This document shows positions 1 through 9,036 of a DNA stretch of 36,080 nt, one piece after another; within the stretch, counting starts at the first letter, position 1; the number at the start of each line of letters is the position of its first letter. This DNA is from an uncultured Bacteroidales bacterium. Lineage in GTDB: Bacteria; Bacteroidota; Bacteroidia; Bacteroidales; UBA932. The position numbers and the translations under genes are program-made. Location: contig CAMKAJ010000025.1 in the NCBI GenBank assembly GCA_946410455.1, positions 1-36,080 of the forward strand. The letters are read 5' to 3'. The notes beneath the pieces are model-generated. The model was not told the DNA's origin. It saw only the letters and a list, made by a program, of their open reading frames with translations, and made no database searches.

Positions 1-66
1 TTTTCTTGCAGGCAAAATGCATAACTGCGTGATTTACTGCGATTTAGCCGCCAGCTGCACTCACGT

Positions 67-350
67 CGTCCCATGTTGCTGAGGGGGTAGGAACGGAATC
101 GGGCATTTCTGCTCCAGCCGTCCCATGTTGCTGCGGGGGTAGGAACGGAAACTGGACTTATTGCTCCCGCCGTCCCATGTTGCTGAGGGGGTAGGAACGG
201 AATCCGGTATTTTTGCTCCCACCGTCCCATGTTGTTGCGGGGGTAGGAACGGAAACAGGCTTTTTTGCTCCCACCGTCCCATGTTGCTGAGGGGGTAGGA
301 ACGGAAACTGGCCTTTTTGCTCCAGCCGTCCCATCGAGCGGAAGGGGTAG
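67..350. repeat. 52-bp tandem repeat, six copies
   Basis: The motif CGTCCCATGTTGCT followed by GGGGGTAGGAACGGAA recurs with starts at 67, 119, 171, 223, 275 and 327, a constant period of 52 bp. The first five copies are nearly identical. The sixth keeps CGTCCCAT and a GGGGTAGGA core but diverges. Copies differ mainly by A/C in the G-rich run and in the T-rich tail before each next unit. Because 52 is not a multiple of 3, any reading frame rotates from copy to copy, so the array is unlikely to encode protein. It lies 3' of the transporter gene on the minus strand. Confidence 0.93.
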
Positions 351-437
351 GAGCGGAGGCAGGGAGCTGGGAGATCGGGAACTATGAGGCAGGGAGCGGA
401 GGCGCGGAGCTATGAGAGCGGGAACTATGAGGCGGGG
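351..437. repeat. Short degenerate purine-rich direct repeats
   Basis: Just after the 52-bp array, the segment CGGGAACTATGAGGC followed by an A or G and GGG occurs at about 375-393 and again at about 419-437, 44 bp apart. A related GCGCGGAGCTATGAG lies between them. The second copy overlaps the stop codon of the transporter gene. No terminator hairpin with a T-run is obvious here. The stretch looks like decayed repeat DNA. Confidence 0.6.
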
Positions 438-1345
438 TGATTGCGGCGGTAGAGCTGCCAGCTGTTGAAGAGGTTCTGCCAGATGGCGTAGAGGCCGCCG
501 GCAACGGAGGTGACGGGGGTCATGTAGTTGTAGCCGAGCCAGATAAGGAAGCCGGTGTTCTTCTGCCCGAGGGCCTGGCCGGCGGTAATCCGCACAACGG
601 AATCGCGCGAGAGATGACGACCGAAGAAGAACTGCAGCGCGCAGGCGCCCATAGATACCAGTACCACACACGCAATCGCGCCGAACGAAAGGTGGCTCAG
701 CAGCAGGGCATGAGTAGAAAGCACCATGGCGAGAGTGAGCCCGACTCCCCAGATATAGAAGGCAAAGCGGCTGAGCCTCATCAACTTACGCTGAAGGCGC
801 GGCATAGTGTAGCGCACCATCCACGCAAGCACGCCGGGCAACAGCAGCAAAGGAAACACCCGCAAAGCTATATGCCCCACATACGCCCAGAACCCAAGGT
901 CGGCCGACGGGCGCACCATAGGAATCACCAGAGGGATGAGCATAGTAGCGGCCACATTAGACAGGGTAACGTAACTCACGGCGCCGGGCAGCGAGCCCCC
1001 GAGCTTCTCTGTAATCACACCGGCCGCAGAAGCCGTGGGGCAAATAAGACAAAGCATCGCGCACTCCAGCAGGATGCGAATCTGAAACCCGCACCCCATC
1101 CTCGCAATAGCCGCAAAGCCCAGGAAGAGCAGCACCTGAAAAGCAAGGGCCGCCAGGTGCCAGCGATGGAAGCGAAAATCGTGCGGCGAAATCTTAACAA
1201 ACTGAAAGAAGAGCAGCAGCGCAATCACCACCCTCTGCCCCTCAGATGCTATGTCGTGAAGCACATGCCCCGCCGGATGCAAGCACGGCAACGCCCTGTA
1301 CACCAGATATAAAGATACCCCGAGGACTATCGCCCCCGGGAGCAT
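425..1345 (-). CDS. BASS-family (bile acid:sodium symporter-like) transporter
   Basis: This is a roughly 306-residue polytopic inner-membrane protein with about nine or ten hydrophobic segments. It fits the BASS/SBF secondary transporter family through the CPTASAAGVIT segment followed by GGSLPGAVSYVTLSN and a late AGQALGQKNTGFLIW helix. These correspond to the conserved unwound-helix regions that bind Na+ and substrate in the family. The substrate cannot be read from sequence; bile acids, pantoate and other organic anions are all known for relatives. I place the start at the ATG at 1345. An in-frame TTG at 1396 would extend it by 17 residues, but it lies next to a perfect TATCTTTG promoter element at 1385-1392, so the longer form is unlikely. 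A GTG at 1378 is also possible and would keep a family-like basic N-terminus. Confidence 0.85.
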   Translation of the reverse strand: MLPGAIVLGVSLYLVYRALPCLHPAGHVLHDIASEGQRVVIALLLFFQFVKISPHDFRFHRWHLAALAFQVLLFLGFAAIARMGCGFQIRILLECAMLCLICPTASAAGVITEKLGGSLPGAVSYVTLSNVAATMLIPLVIPMVRPSADLGFWAYVGHIALRVFPLLLLPGVLAWMVRYTMPRLQRKLMRLSRFAFYIWGVGLTLAMVLSTHALLLSHLSFGAIACVVLVSMGACALQFFFGRHLSRDSVVRITAGQALGQKNTGFLIWLGYNYMTPVTSVAGGLYAIWQNLFNSWQLYRRNHPAS

Positions 1346-1384
1346 CCAATCTTGTATGACACGCTCCGCCTTGCCCACGGAGCG

Positions 1385-1392
1385 CAAAGATA
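1385..1392 (-). promoter_or_regulatory. Bacteroidota -7 promoter element for the transporter gene
   Basis: On the minus strand this reads TATCTTTG, a perfect match to the Bacteroidota -7 consensus TAnnTTTG. A TTG lies 15 bp upstream, a little closer than the usual 19-21 bp. The expected transcription start is about 30 nt before the ATG at 1345, which argues that the transporter is transcribed separately from the lipoprotein gene upstream. Confidence 0.6.
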
Positions 1393-1396
1393 GCAA

Positions 1397-2902
1397 TTAT
1401 TTCTGTGCAACGGAGCGCTGAGCGTGATCATCGAGCTTGACTGCGCGCATACCTGCAGGAGCAGCAGAAGGAGAAGACTCCCTGGTGGCTGTATTAGGCA
1501 GGCTGGCCTTCGTTGTCCATGCAATCACAAGGTCCGCATTTGCTTCTCCATACATTGCAAAGCCTACAAGAGTAAACGGCGTGCTGGACAAACTGGATAT
1601 CTCCACCGAACCCGGGGCCATATACATTGAGCCGTCGGACTGCAAATTTGCGTAGAGAATATCGTAATCGCCCGTAACGTAGTAGATCTCGCCCTGGTAG
1701 CTAATGTTGCCGTAAAGACACATGTTGCAATTATAAGAGCTGCCGTTGTACGAAATACTCTCTACACCGATATTCGTCTGCACAGGCAATACGAGAGACT
1801 CTGTGGCCGAGTCGTAACGAGCTGTGGCAACTACATTATCATAGCCGTCGATGCCAGTAATCCTGAAAGACTTGTCCTTCTCCAGGGCAGTGATTGTCCA
1901 GATATCGGCCGATGTACCTCTGGGAACGCTCCATGAGCCCAGGAAGTTTGCGTAAGCACTTGCCGCCTTCTGCGTGAGCGTAAAGGTGCCCAGCACCACA
2001 TAGGGATCCTTGTTGATGAAGCTGACCTCCATCTTGCGAGCCTGGCGGGTGGTGTTTTGAGTGGGTACAAAGGCATAGCGGAAATGCTTGTCGGCAATCT
2101 TCTGCTGCGTATAATCTAGCCACTCACCAGCGCTGTAATTCTTCATCTCAAGAGAGAAGGAGCTATAAATCTTGATGTCTATCACCAGCGGAGTAGGGTC
2201 TTCTGCCTCAAACTCCAGGGAGCCGGAAACGATGGTGGCGCTCAGCTCGATATTGCTGCGGGTAAACGTAAGCTTTTTGCTCAAGCCGCTCAACGAGCTG
2301 GTAATAACGACTTCGGCAGTCTGCGGGGCAGCAGAGAAATTGTTACCAGTAGCGGAAACTGTGACCGTCCCGTCCCCGCTACCACGGCTCTTGGAAATAA
2401 GGAGCCAGTCGCTCTCGCTCGTGGCAATCCACTCTCCCGAGCACTTAACACTAATTGTCCTTACGTCGCTTGCATTTGCCACAGCTGCGAAGGGATCGTC
2501 GTTATCTACCGAGACCTCGAAGGAGAAGCCCTCCTGGAGTACAGAAACAGAACGGCTGAGGTTCCGTGTCTCTATAGAGAACGAAGCGTAACGGGTAGAT
2601 GAGCCGGTATTCTTGTCTGCTGTCAAGAATATCTCGCTGAGGCCCTTGCCGGACACAATCTCCTGCCCGCTTGCATCGCAGATATGGAGCCAGTTGTCGG
2701 ACGCGGAGTAGCGCTCGATGGTCCAAGCGTCATTGGTACCAATGCTTAACTTGTGCGGCTGGCTATCCATGGCGCCCATAACAATCTGAACGTCGTCTGT
2801 TTCACCTACCACAATAAACTCTTCCGGCATACAAGAAGCCACGGAACCTGCAAGGAGAGCTGCAGGAATTAAGAAGCGAAGAAACTTTATCATAATATTC
2901 AT
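1397..2902 (-). CDS. BACON-domain lipoprotein sharing a C-terminal domain with its giant neighbour
   Basis: This is a 501-residue lipoprotein. The signal peptide ends in a VASC lipobox (Cys24), and glutamates at +3 and +4 suit a Bacteroidota surface lipoprotein. Three successive BACON-like beta-sandwich domains span about 35-123, 127-215 and 220-314, recognisable by W-[IL]-x-x-x motifs (DNWLHI, SDWLLIS, EWLDY) and VLQEGF- or LTQKA-type ends. Residues about 317-470 form a separate domain starting FLGSW, with RITGIDG and SYNCNMCLYG, which clearly matches the last domain of the protein encoded just upstream. The start overlaps that gene's stop by 4 bp (ATGA), indicating translational coupling. 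BACON domains are linked to carbohydrate or mucin contact in gut Bacteroidota. No catalytic residues are seen, so an adhesin or accessory role is inferred. It is probably the last gene of the long cluster. Confidence 0.8.
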   Translation of the reverse strand: MNIMIKFLRFLIPAALLAGSVASCMPEEFIVVGETDDVQIVMGAMDSQPHKLSIGTNDAWTIERYSASDNWLHICDASGQEIVSGKGLSEIFLTADKNTGSSTRYASFSIETRNLSRSVSVLQEGFSFEVSVDNDDPFAAVANASDVRTISVKCSGEWIATSESDWLLISKSRGSGDGTVTVSATGNNFSAAPQTAEVVITSSLSGLSKKLTFTRSNIELSATIVSGSLEFEAEDPTPLVIDIKIYSSFSLEMKNYSAGEWLDYTQQKIADKHFRYAFVPTQNTTRQARKMEVSFINKDPYVVLGTFTLTQKAASAYANFLGSWSVPRGTSADIWTITALEKDKSFRITGIDGYDNVVATARYDSATESLVLPVQTNIGVESISYNGSSYNCNMCLYGNISYQGEIYYVTGDYDILYANLQSDGSMYMAPGSVEISSLSSTPFTLVGFAMYGEANADLVIAWTTKASLPNTATRESSPSAAPAGMRAVKLDDHAQRSVAQK

Positions 2903-5900
2903 TGTTTATCTTTGATTACCTGATATTTTGAAGTCCGCGACTTGCCGCCGGACTTGACGGGAGAGGCTTTACTCGGAGCGCCCTGGGCCGAGGCGGGAGC
3001 GCTGGCGGGGACTGATGAAGTAGATGATCTACGGGTGATTGTCTGAGGCAGGGGCGACAACGGCTCCGACGTATTCCTCAAAAACAAACTACCACTACGG
3101 CCGCAATATATCAGCGTTTCGAAAGTAGCCTCGTAAGAAGTATTAGTATCATTATCCACTACGGAACCGGTAATCGGTTCCAGCAGCATAGTATTGGAGT
3201 CTTGAAGCACTCCTGCCAAGATGACGTAATCTCCCGTAACAAGAATTGTATTGTTATTGTGAGTTACTATGCCATACAGGCCCATGTTGCAGTTGTATGT
3301 TGCATTGTTGTAGGTCATCTGCCTGGTGCCCAGGTTTTCCTGAGACATCAGGTATAAGATGTTTACATCGTAGTTGTACTCCGCCTTGGCGGTGAGGCTG
3401 CTGTCGCCGTCTATTCCGGTGATGTTGTAGCTAAGGCCCTGCTCCCGCACAGAGATATTCCAGGTGTCGTAGGTGCTGCCTCGGGCTACCTTCCAGGAGC
3501 CCAGGAAGGTATTGTAGTAATCGGTCTTTGCAGAGATGCGGGAAGACAGATCAGACCACTTAGATGCACTCTTATATGCACTCACCGAAACAGCGGGCAC
3601 ATAGATGGGGCAGTTGTTGGTATAATTAAACACATACGAGCCACCTAACTCAGGAGGAGTTGTAGCGTTCACTGTAATAGAACCTAGAGAGTTACAATTA
3701 TAGAAGGCATAATTTCCTATATTGGTAACTGAGCTGGGTATAGTTACATTTTGCAGATTTGTACAGTAATAAAAAGTATAGTTATAAATAGACGTCACCC
3801 CAATAGGGATCGAGTAAGATGTAATGCCATACGGAGCAAATGCTAAAAGCCTCCCGGAATCATCCACAAGGCAGCGACCGTTATCTGCCGCAAATTTTCC
3901 GCTGAAATAACTTAAATTCTTACAATCTGCAAAAACCCCGTCTGCTATTGTCTGGACAGATTCCGGTATATTAATAGAAGACAATTTGCTGCAACCACGA
4001 AACGCAGAACCTCCAATACTTTGCACATTACCAGGAATGATAATGGAACCAAGTCCTGAACAGCTATAAAAAGCATAAGTTCCAATACTTGTAACACTAT
4101 TTGGAATAGAAATGGAGCTTAGCCCGTAACATTGACTAAAAGCATAGTCCTTTATGGATGAAATAGTACTCGGCAAATATATATATGTAAGCTTCGAGCA
4201 ATATGCAAAGGCATATCCGCCTATTGTAGATACCGTAGAGGGCACGGAGTAGCTGGTCTTTCCGTTCGGTGCAAAAGAAACAAGGGTACTGCCGTTAATC
4301 AACATGCTGCCATCGCTAGACGCAAACTTACCGGAGAATGAGCTTAATCCAGGACACTTGGTAAATGGATTATCTCCGAGAGCGTTCACACTATTTGGGA
4401 TATGAACAGTACTGAGTTTACTACAACCATAAAATGCTAACCCTCCTATTGTATTAACAGTTTCCGGGATCTTTACAGACGGCAATTTTTCGCACATGTA
4501 AAAAGCACCAGCAGAAATAGTTGCCAAACCTTCATTCATTTCTACGGACTCTAACTCTACACACCTCTCAAAAGCCCATTGTCCTATTGTTTCCAAACCC
4601 TTAGGCAGCTTAATGCTCTTGAGTTTTTGGCAGCGATAAAACTCTTCGTAAACAAGAGTCTTTATCCCTGTAAAATACTCCAGCTCGTCAAAACTGGTAA
4701 TTTCCTGGTTATCCCTGAACACCTTATTCAGCGTCGTCACCGCAGCCGCCTCGTCGTACGACAGCGCGCCGTCGCCGTTGGTGTCCCACCTCTGCAGGCA
4801 GATTTCTCTAACCTTAGAATCGGCAAAATCAATCACGTTGGAAGCTGCTCCGCTGGCCTTGATACGGGAGGCGTAGCCGTGCCATACGTTTGCCTGCTGA
4901 TACGTAGAGAGTGCAGACTTGGGCACAAAGATGTCGCAGTTGTTGGTGTTGTCCAGCATCCTGTTGCCGGCCGTAGGCGGGGTGTAGGGCTGGAACTCCA
5001 TGGACTTGAGCGAAGTGCAATAGCGGAACGCCTCGGCACCTACTGTCTTTACAGAGGTCGGCACAGTAAAGTACTGCATCTTGCTGCAAGAGAAGAAAGC
5101 GTTGTCTGCAATATTCTTTACGCCGTCCGGGATGGAGTATTCCGTGAGTCCGGACGGGGCAAAAGCATACACGGTATCATCCTTCAAGAGGATGCGCCCT
5201 CCGTCGGACGCATAGCGGCCGGTAAAGCTCTTGAGCGAGGCGCAATTGGAGAACGAGCCCTTGCCTATGGAAGATACGCTCTGAGGAATGTTGACAGAAG
5301 TAAGAGCAGTGGAGTAGAAAGCATAGTCTCCTATCTCCTTGAGCGTAGAAGGGAGCGTAATGCTTGCAAGTTTGATGCAGCCATAGAAAGCCTTGCCAAT
5401 ACTTGTAACGCCAGTAAAGAACGAGAATTCGTCGAAGCTGGTAATCTGGGTATTGCCATTGAAACTCTCCCCGAAGCTGCTGGACGTTACGGCCTCCGCT
5501 TCCTCGATAGAGATGACTGAGTCTTTGTCTTTATCCCACTTGCTAAGGCAAACATTCCTTACATAGTTATCCTTGAAGCTGATATCGCCGGCAGCAATGC
5601 GCGACTTATAGTTACTCCAATAAGTGGCATTCTGATAGGATGATACGGATGCAGAAGGTACATATATTTTGCATGTCGTATCATCGAACATATAATTGCC
5701 GCCTGTGGGAGGGGTGCTCCTTTTGAATATGACATACTCCAGCGACGTACAGCCACGGAAGGCATAAGAGCCTACCTTGGTAACAGACGCAGGAACCCGT
5801 ACGCGAACCAGCTTGTCGTTAAGGTGGAACACATAGTCCTGCAGCCTGGTGACATTGCTGGGCACATCGTAATCGGTTAGCCCACTCGGCGCAATGGCAT

Positions 5901-8900
5901 AGAGAATATTGTCTTTTACAAGTGACTTGTGGTCGGAAGTTGCATAGCGGCCGGTAAAGCTCTCCAGCTTTGCGCACTGCCTGAACATGCCGTCATGCAA
6001 GGTGTTCACGCTCTGCGGAATATCGATAGACGTAAGGGCCGTATTTGCAAAAGCATAACCTCCTATGCTCTGAAGCGTTGAGGGCAGCACGATAGACTTT
6101 AGATTCGTGCAATTACGGAAAGCATCAGCATACAGAGTAGTGACTCCGGTAAAGTACTGGAACTCATTGAATGTGGTAATCTCGCTGTTACCGGAGAATG
6201 TTGCCCCGAATTGATCGTAGCTCACAGCCGCAGCTTCCGCCATAGAGAGCATGCCGTCCTTGTCGGTATCCCATTTATTGATACAGATAGCCTTGACCTT
6301 GGGATCAGCAAAAGCGATGTCGCCTGCCACAATACGGGAAGCATAGCTACTCCAGGCACTCTTGTAAGCGGCTAAAGCTGAGGAAGGTACATATATAGGA
6401 CAGTTGTTCGTGCTGTAAAACGCATCGGAGCCGCAAGACGGAGGTGTACTTGCTTTTACCGTCACACTCTTAAGCGAAGAGCAGCCATAGAACGCCGAGG
6501 TTCCAATCTGGCTAACAGTAGCAGGAAGTGTAAGCGATTCCATAAAGGAACAATAGTAGAACACCCTGTTGACTATCACCTTTACATCGGAAGGGATGGT
6601 GAATGACTTTAGACCTGAAGGAGCGAATGCCAGAAGGTTGCCAGAGTTTATAAGGCAACGACCTCCGGACGCCACGAGCGCACCGGTAAAGCTTGACAGG
6701 TTCACGTTACGGGTGAAGGCTTTCTCTGCTACCGTGCTTACCTTCGAAGGAATATCTACGGTTTTAAGATTACAAAGATCAAAGGCGGCCAGGCCTATGC
6801 GTGTAATATTAGGAGGAAGAATTACCTTCTCCAGACCTGAACACCCTTCAAAAGCATAGTTACTTATTTCCGTAAGATTGGTAAAGTTTATAAGCTCCTC
6901 AAACTTCGTGATACTCTTATTGCTACGGAATACAGTGCCAAGACTCTCTACTGCAGCCGCCTCTTCCATAGAGAGCTCACCGTCTTTGTCTTTGTCCCAA
7001 TTAGCAACGCAAATAGACTTTACATAACTGTCTGCAAAGCTAATGTTCTGAGCTTTCTTGACCGTAACCGAGCAACTGGAGGAATAAGCACCGTCTATGG
7101 TGGTTACGGTAATTTTTGCTGTACCCTCCTTCTTCCCCACTATAGCACGGTATGTGGGATCGTATTCGGCGATTGCAGAATCGGATGAACTCCAAACAAG
7201 CGAAGACGCATAAGTTGCATTAGACGGGCTAACGGTAGTAGTAAGACTTAGCTTCTTGCCAACCTCCACCTGCGCAGATGACGGCGAAAGGGAGACACTG
7301 CTAACATACACTATATCTTTTCCCTGCACCGGGCGTATCGTTTGTCCGTAATACCTGTAGGGATAGGTAGCTTCCAACGCACCGCCATTCTTGAGCCTGA
7401 AGCCATAAGCCTGACGCTCATCACCCCAGTTCAAATAAGCGTTGCCCAGATAAATATACTCAGTGCTGTACAATGTGCTTCCGCTCATATAACCGGTCGC
7501 AGGAATAAAGATACTGTTACCATTAGGACCGGTAAACCTGCATCCCGCCACGCCGTCGACGGTAGTCCACGACTTGCTTGTATTGGAGTAAAGCTCGGAA
7601 ATCTCCTCCCGGGTAGGCATGCGCCAGCTGCTGCCGAGTATGGAGCGGGCAGCATCGTCTGACATTAGCAAGACCGTCCGGTGATCAGTCTTACCTCTAT
7701 ACTTTGTAATGGAACTGGATGATTCCCATTTGTAGTTGTCCCAACTGAAGGTCTTCTTGGATGTCACCTCACCCCACGCAAAATAGCCTCCTGCCTCCTC
7801 GGGAGCCTCGGCCTCGAGGTTAAGGTTAGACCACTTGGTGCCGGACGGCAGTCCCAGGTTCACGGCTGTCCTCTGGTAACTCTCCTTTACATTTACTGTC
7901 AGCTGCGCCTTTACGCTGGGATAGCTGGTAGAAGTAACCGTAATTACAGCAGATCCTATTGACTTGGGAGTAATGGTGATGCTTTCTCCGTTCTTTGCTA
8001 CCGTAGCCACGGAAGTCTTGCCGGAAACGGGGGTGTAGTCTTTTTCGGTCGCCGTGGTGGGTGTAAACAACAGCTTCACGTTTACTGGCGTACCCATCCT
8101 TACAGTGAGAGGATTGTCACAGTCAAAGTCTATTTTTGTAAGTGCCGCCGAGACAGTTACAGAGCAAGAGCCACGCACACCTTCGGGGGTGGTTGCATAA
8201 ATGGTTGCCCTACCGCTCTTGAGGGCTTCTATATAACCGGTAGACGAATTCACCTTGACGATGGCCGGAGCGCTGGAAGACCAGGTACATTCCGGCTCGG
8301 TAGCATCAGTTGGCATTACGCTTGCACTGAGGTCGTAGGTCTTGCCCTCGCCAAGAGAGAGAGTAGACGGAGTCACAGTAACCGATTCTACAGGAACATA
8401 CACGGTAACTGCACAGTAGGCCTCAAGGTCTGGCTGGTCATCAGACCTGGCCGTAATGATTACAGGCGAATCCTTTGGCGTACCTGCCAGTCCTGTAACT
8501 ACGCCGGTAGTGCTTACAGAAGCCTTGGTAGTATTGGAAGACAACCAAGTTACAGACTTATTCGTAGCATTGCTCGGCAGAATAGTCGCGTTGAGCTGGA
8601 CCGTCCTGCCCTTGTTGACCTTGTATTCCGATTGGGCGATAGAAATGCCAGTAACCTTTACACGGCTGCCTTGCTGCGTCACAGTCACGCTGGTCTCTGT
8701 CCCTTTTTGGTTGCGGAAAGTAATGGTTTCCGTTCTTTCGTAGCCAGTGTTCTGGGTAACAGACACATCAAGGTCCCAAACAAAAGGCTTTTTAGGGGAT
8801 CTGGCAGTTACCCTTACCCATTCGGGCTTGGAGATAATGCTCCATTGAGAGCCGCTGGAAAGCTCCAGGGTTTGATTTGATTCAAGAACCCCAAACTCCA

Positions 8901-9024
8901 AAGCTTTAAGGTTGGTCTTAAGCTCAGTGCCGGCTAAAATTTCGCTCTGGCCAAGCTCTTTGAAATCTGTACATGCAGCCAACAACAGGCTTACTGCGGC
9001 AAGAACTATATATCTTTTACTCAT
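2899..9024 (-). CDS. Giant surface lipoprotein: BACON, Big2, FISUMP, EF-hand and BspA-type LRR modules
   Basis: This is a 2041-residue protein with a lipoprotein signal (LLAAC, Cys18). Domain order: a BACON-like domain (about 35-118), Big2-type Ig-like repeats (about 122-210, 213-292, 295-379), a Fibrobacter-major-paralogous (FISUMP) domain (about 385-567, GLPSGTKW, SSWRMPT, GYMSGS), another Big2 (about 574-655), then four modules. Each opens with an EF-hand-like loop (677-688 DKDKDGELSMEE, and near 917, 1162 and 1413) and continues into BspA-type LRR_5 repeats (IGxxAFxxCxxLxxIxIP). The third loop has Ser in place of the conserved Gly. The fourth module is much longer, with extra LRRs. A last domain (1836 to about 1990) matches that of the downstream lipoprotein, and a Ser/Pro/Lys-rich tail ends it. 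BspA LRRs bind host or microbial surfaces in known cases, so an adhesin is likely. It sits 12 bp after the barrel protein gene. Confidence 0.87.
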   Translation of the reverse strand: MSKRYIVLAAVSLLLAACTDFKELGQSEILAGTELKTNLKALEFGVLESNQTLELSSGSQWSIISKPEWVRVTARSPKKPFVWDLDVSVTQNTGYERTETITFRNQKGTETSVTVTQQGSRVKVTGISIAQSEYKVNKGRTVQLNATILPSNATNKSVTWLSSNTTKASVSTTGVVTGLAGTPKDSPVIITARSDDQPDLEAYCAVTVYVPVESVTVTPSTLSLGEGKTYDLSASVMPTDATEPECTWSSSAPAIVKVNSSTGYIEALKSGRATIYATTPEGVRGSCSVTVSAALTKIDFDCDNPLTVRMGTPVNVKLLFTPTTATEKDYTPVSGKTSVATVAKNGESITITPKSIGSAVITVTSTSYPSVKAQLTVNVKESYQRTAVNLGLPSGTKWSNLNLEAEAPEEAGGYFAWGEVTSKKTFSWDNYKWESSSSITKYRGKTDHRTVLLMSDDAARSILGSSWRMPTREEISELYSNTSKSWTTVDGVAGCRFTGPNGNSIFIPATGYMSGSTLYSTEYIYLGNAYLNWGDERQAYGFRLKNGGALEATYPYRYYGQTIRPVQGKDIVYVSSVSLSPSSAQVEVGKKLSLTTTVSPSNATYASSLVWSSSDSAIAEYDPTYRAIVGKKEGTAKITVTTIDGAYSSSCSVTVKKAQNISFADSYVKSICVANWDKDKDGELSMEEAAAVESLGTVFRSNKSITKFEELINFTNLTEISNYAFEGCSGLEKVILPPNITRIGLAAFDLCNLKTVDIPSKVSTVAEKAFTRNVNLSSFTGALVASGGRCLINSGNLLAFAPSGLKSFTIPSDVKVIVNRVFYYCSFMESLTLPATVSQIGTSAFYGCSSLKSVTVKASTPPSCGSDAFYSTNNCPIYVPSSALAAYKSAWSSYASRIVAGDIAFADPKVKAICINKWDTDKDGMLSMAEAAAVSYDQFGATFSGNSEITTFNEFQYFTGVTTLYADAFRNCTNLKSIVLPSTLQSIGGYAFANTALTSIDIPQSVNTLHDGMFRQCAKLESFTGRYATSDHKSLVKDNILYAIAPSGLTDYDVPSNVTRLQDYVFHLNDKLVRVRVPASVTKVGSYAFRGCTSLEYVIFKRSTPPTGGNYMFDDTTCKIYVPSASVSSYQNATYWSNYKSRIAAGDISFKDNYVRNVCLSKWDKDKDSVISIEEAEAVTSSSFGESFNGNTQITSFDEFSFFTGVTSIGKAFYGCIKLASITLPSTLKEIGDYAFYSTALTSVNIPQSVSSIGKGSFSNCASLKSFTGRYASDGGRILLKDDTVYAFAPSGLTEYSIPDGVKNIADNAFFSCSKMQYFTVPTSVKTVGAEAFRYCTSLKSMEFQPYTPPTAGNRMLDNTNNCDIFVPKSALSTYQQANVWHGYASRIKASGAASNVIDFADSKVREICLQRWDTNGDGALSYDEAAAVTTLNKVFRDNQEITSFDELEYFTGIKTLVYEEFYRCQKLKSIKLPKGLETIGQWAFERCVELESVEMNEGLATISAGAFYMCEKLPSVKIPETVNTIGGLAFYGCSKLSTVHIPNSVNALGDNPFTKCPGLSSFSGKFASSDGSMLINGSTLVSFAPNGKTSYSVPSTVSTIGGYAFAYCSKLTYIYLPSTISSIKDYAFSQCYGLSSISIPNSVTSIGTYAFYSCSGLGSIIIPGNVQSIGGSAFRGCSKLSSINIPESVQTIADGVFADCKNLSYFSGKFAADNGRCLVDDSGRLLAFAPYGITSYSIPIGVTSIYNYTFYYCTNLQNVTIPSSVTNIGNYAFYNCNSLGSITVNATTPPELGGSYVFNYTNNCPIYVPAVSVSAYKSASKWSDLSSRISAKTDYYNTFLGSWKVARGSTYDTWNISVREQGLSYNITGIDGDSSLTAKAEYNYDVNILYLMSQENLGTRQMTYNNATYNCNMGLYGIVTHNNNTILVTGDYVILAGVLQDSNTMLLEPITGSVVDNDTNTSYEATFETLIYCGRSGSLFLRNTSEPLSPLPQTITRRSSTSSVPASAPASAQGAPSKASPVKSGGKSRTSKYQVIKDKQ

Positions 9025-9036
9025 ACGCCCTCGAAT

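Noticed and set aside
61..282. 73-residue open frame within the 52-bp repeats
   Set aside because: The repeat period is not a multiple of three, so the translated motif changes from copy to copy; there is no promoter or recognisable start context.
67..350. CRISPR array
   Set aside because: The units are 52 bp throughout with no unique spacers: the segments between G-rich cores are also similar to each other. No cas gene is in the window.
437..1312. Plus-strand open frame of 291 codons
   Set aside because: It is antisense to the transporter gene, has a low-complexity charged composition, and matches no family.
1346..1396. TTG start extending the transporter by 17 residues
   Set aside because: The TTG precedes and the extension includes a perfect -7 promoter element; the ATG at 1345 is more likely, though a GTG at 1378 cannot be excluded.
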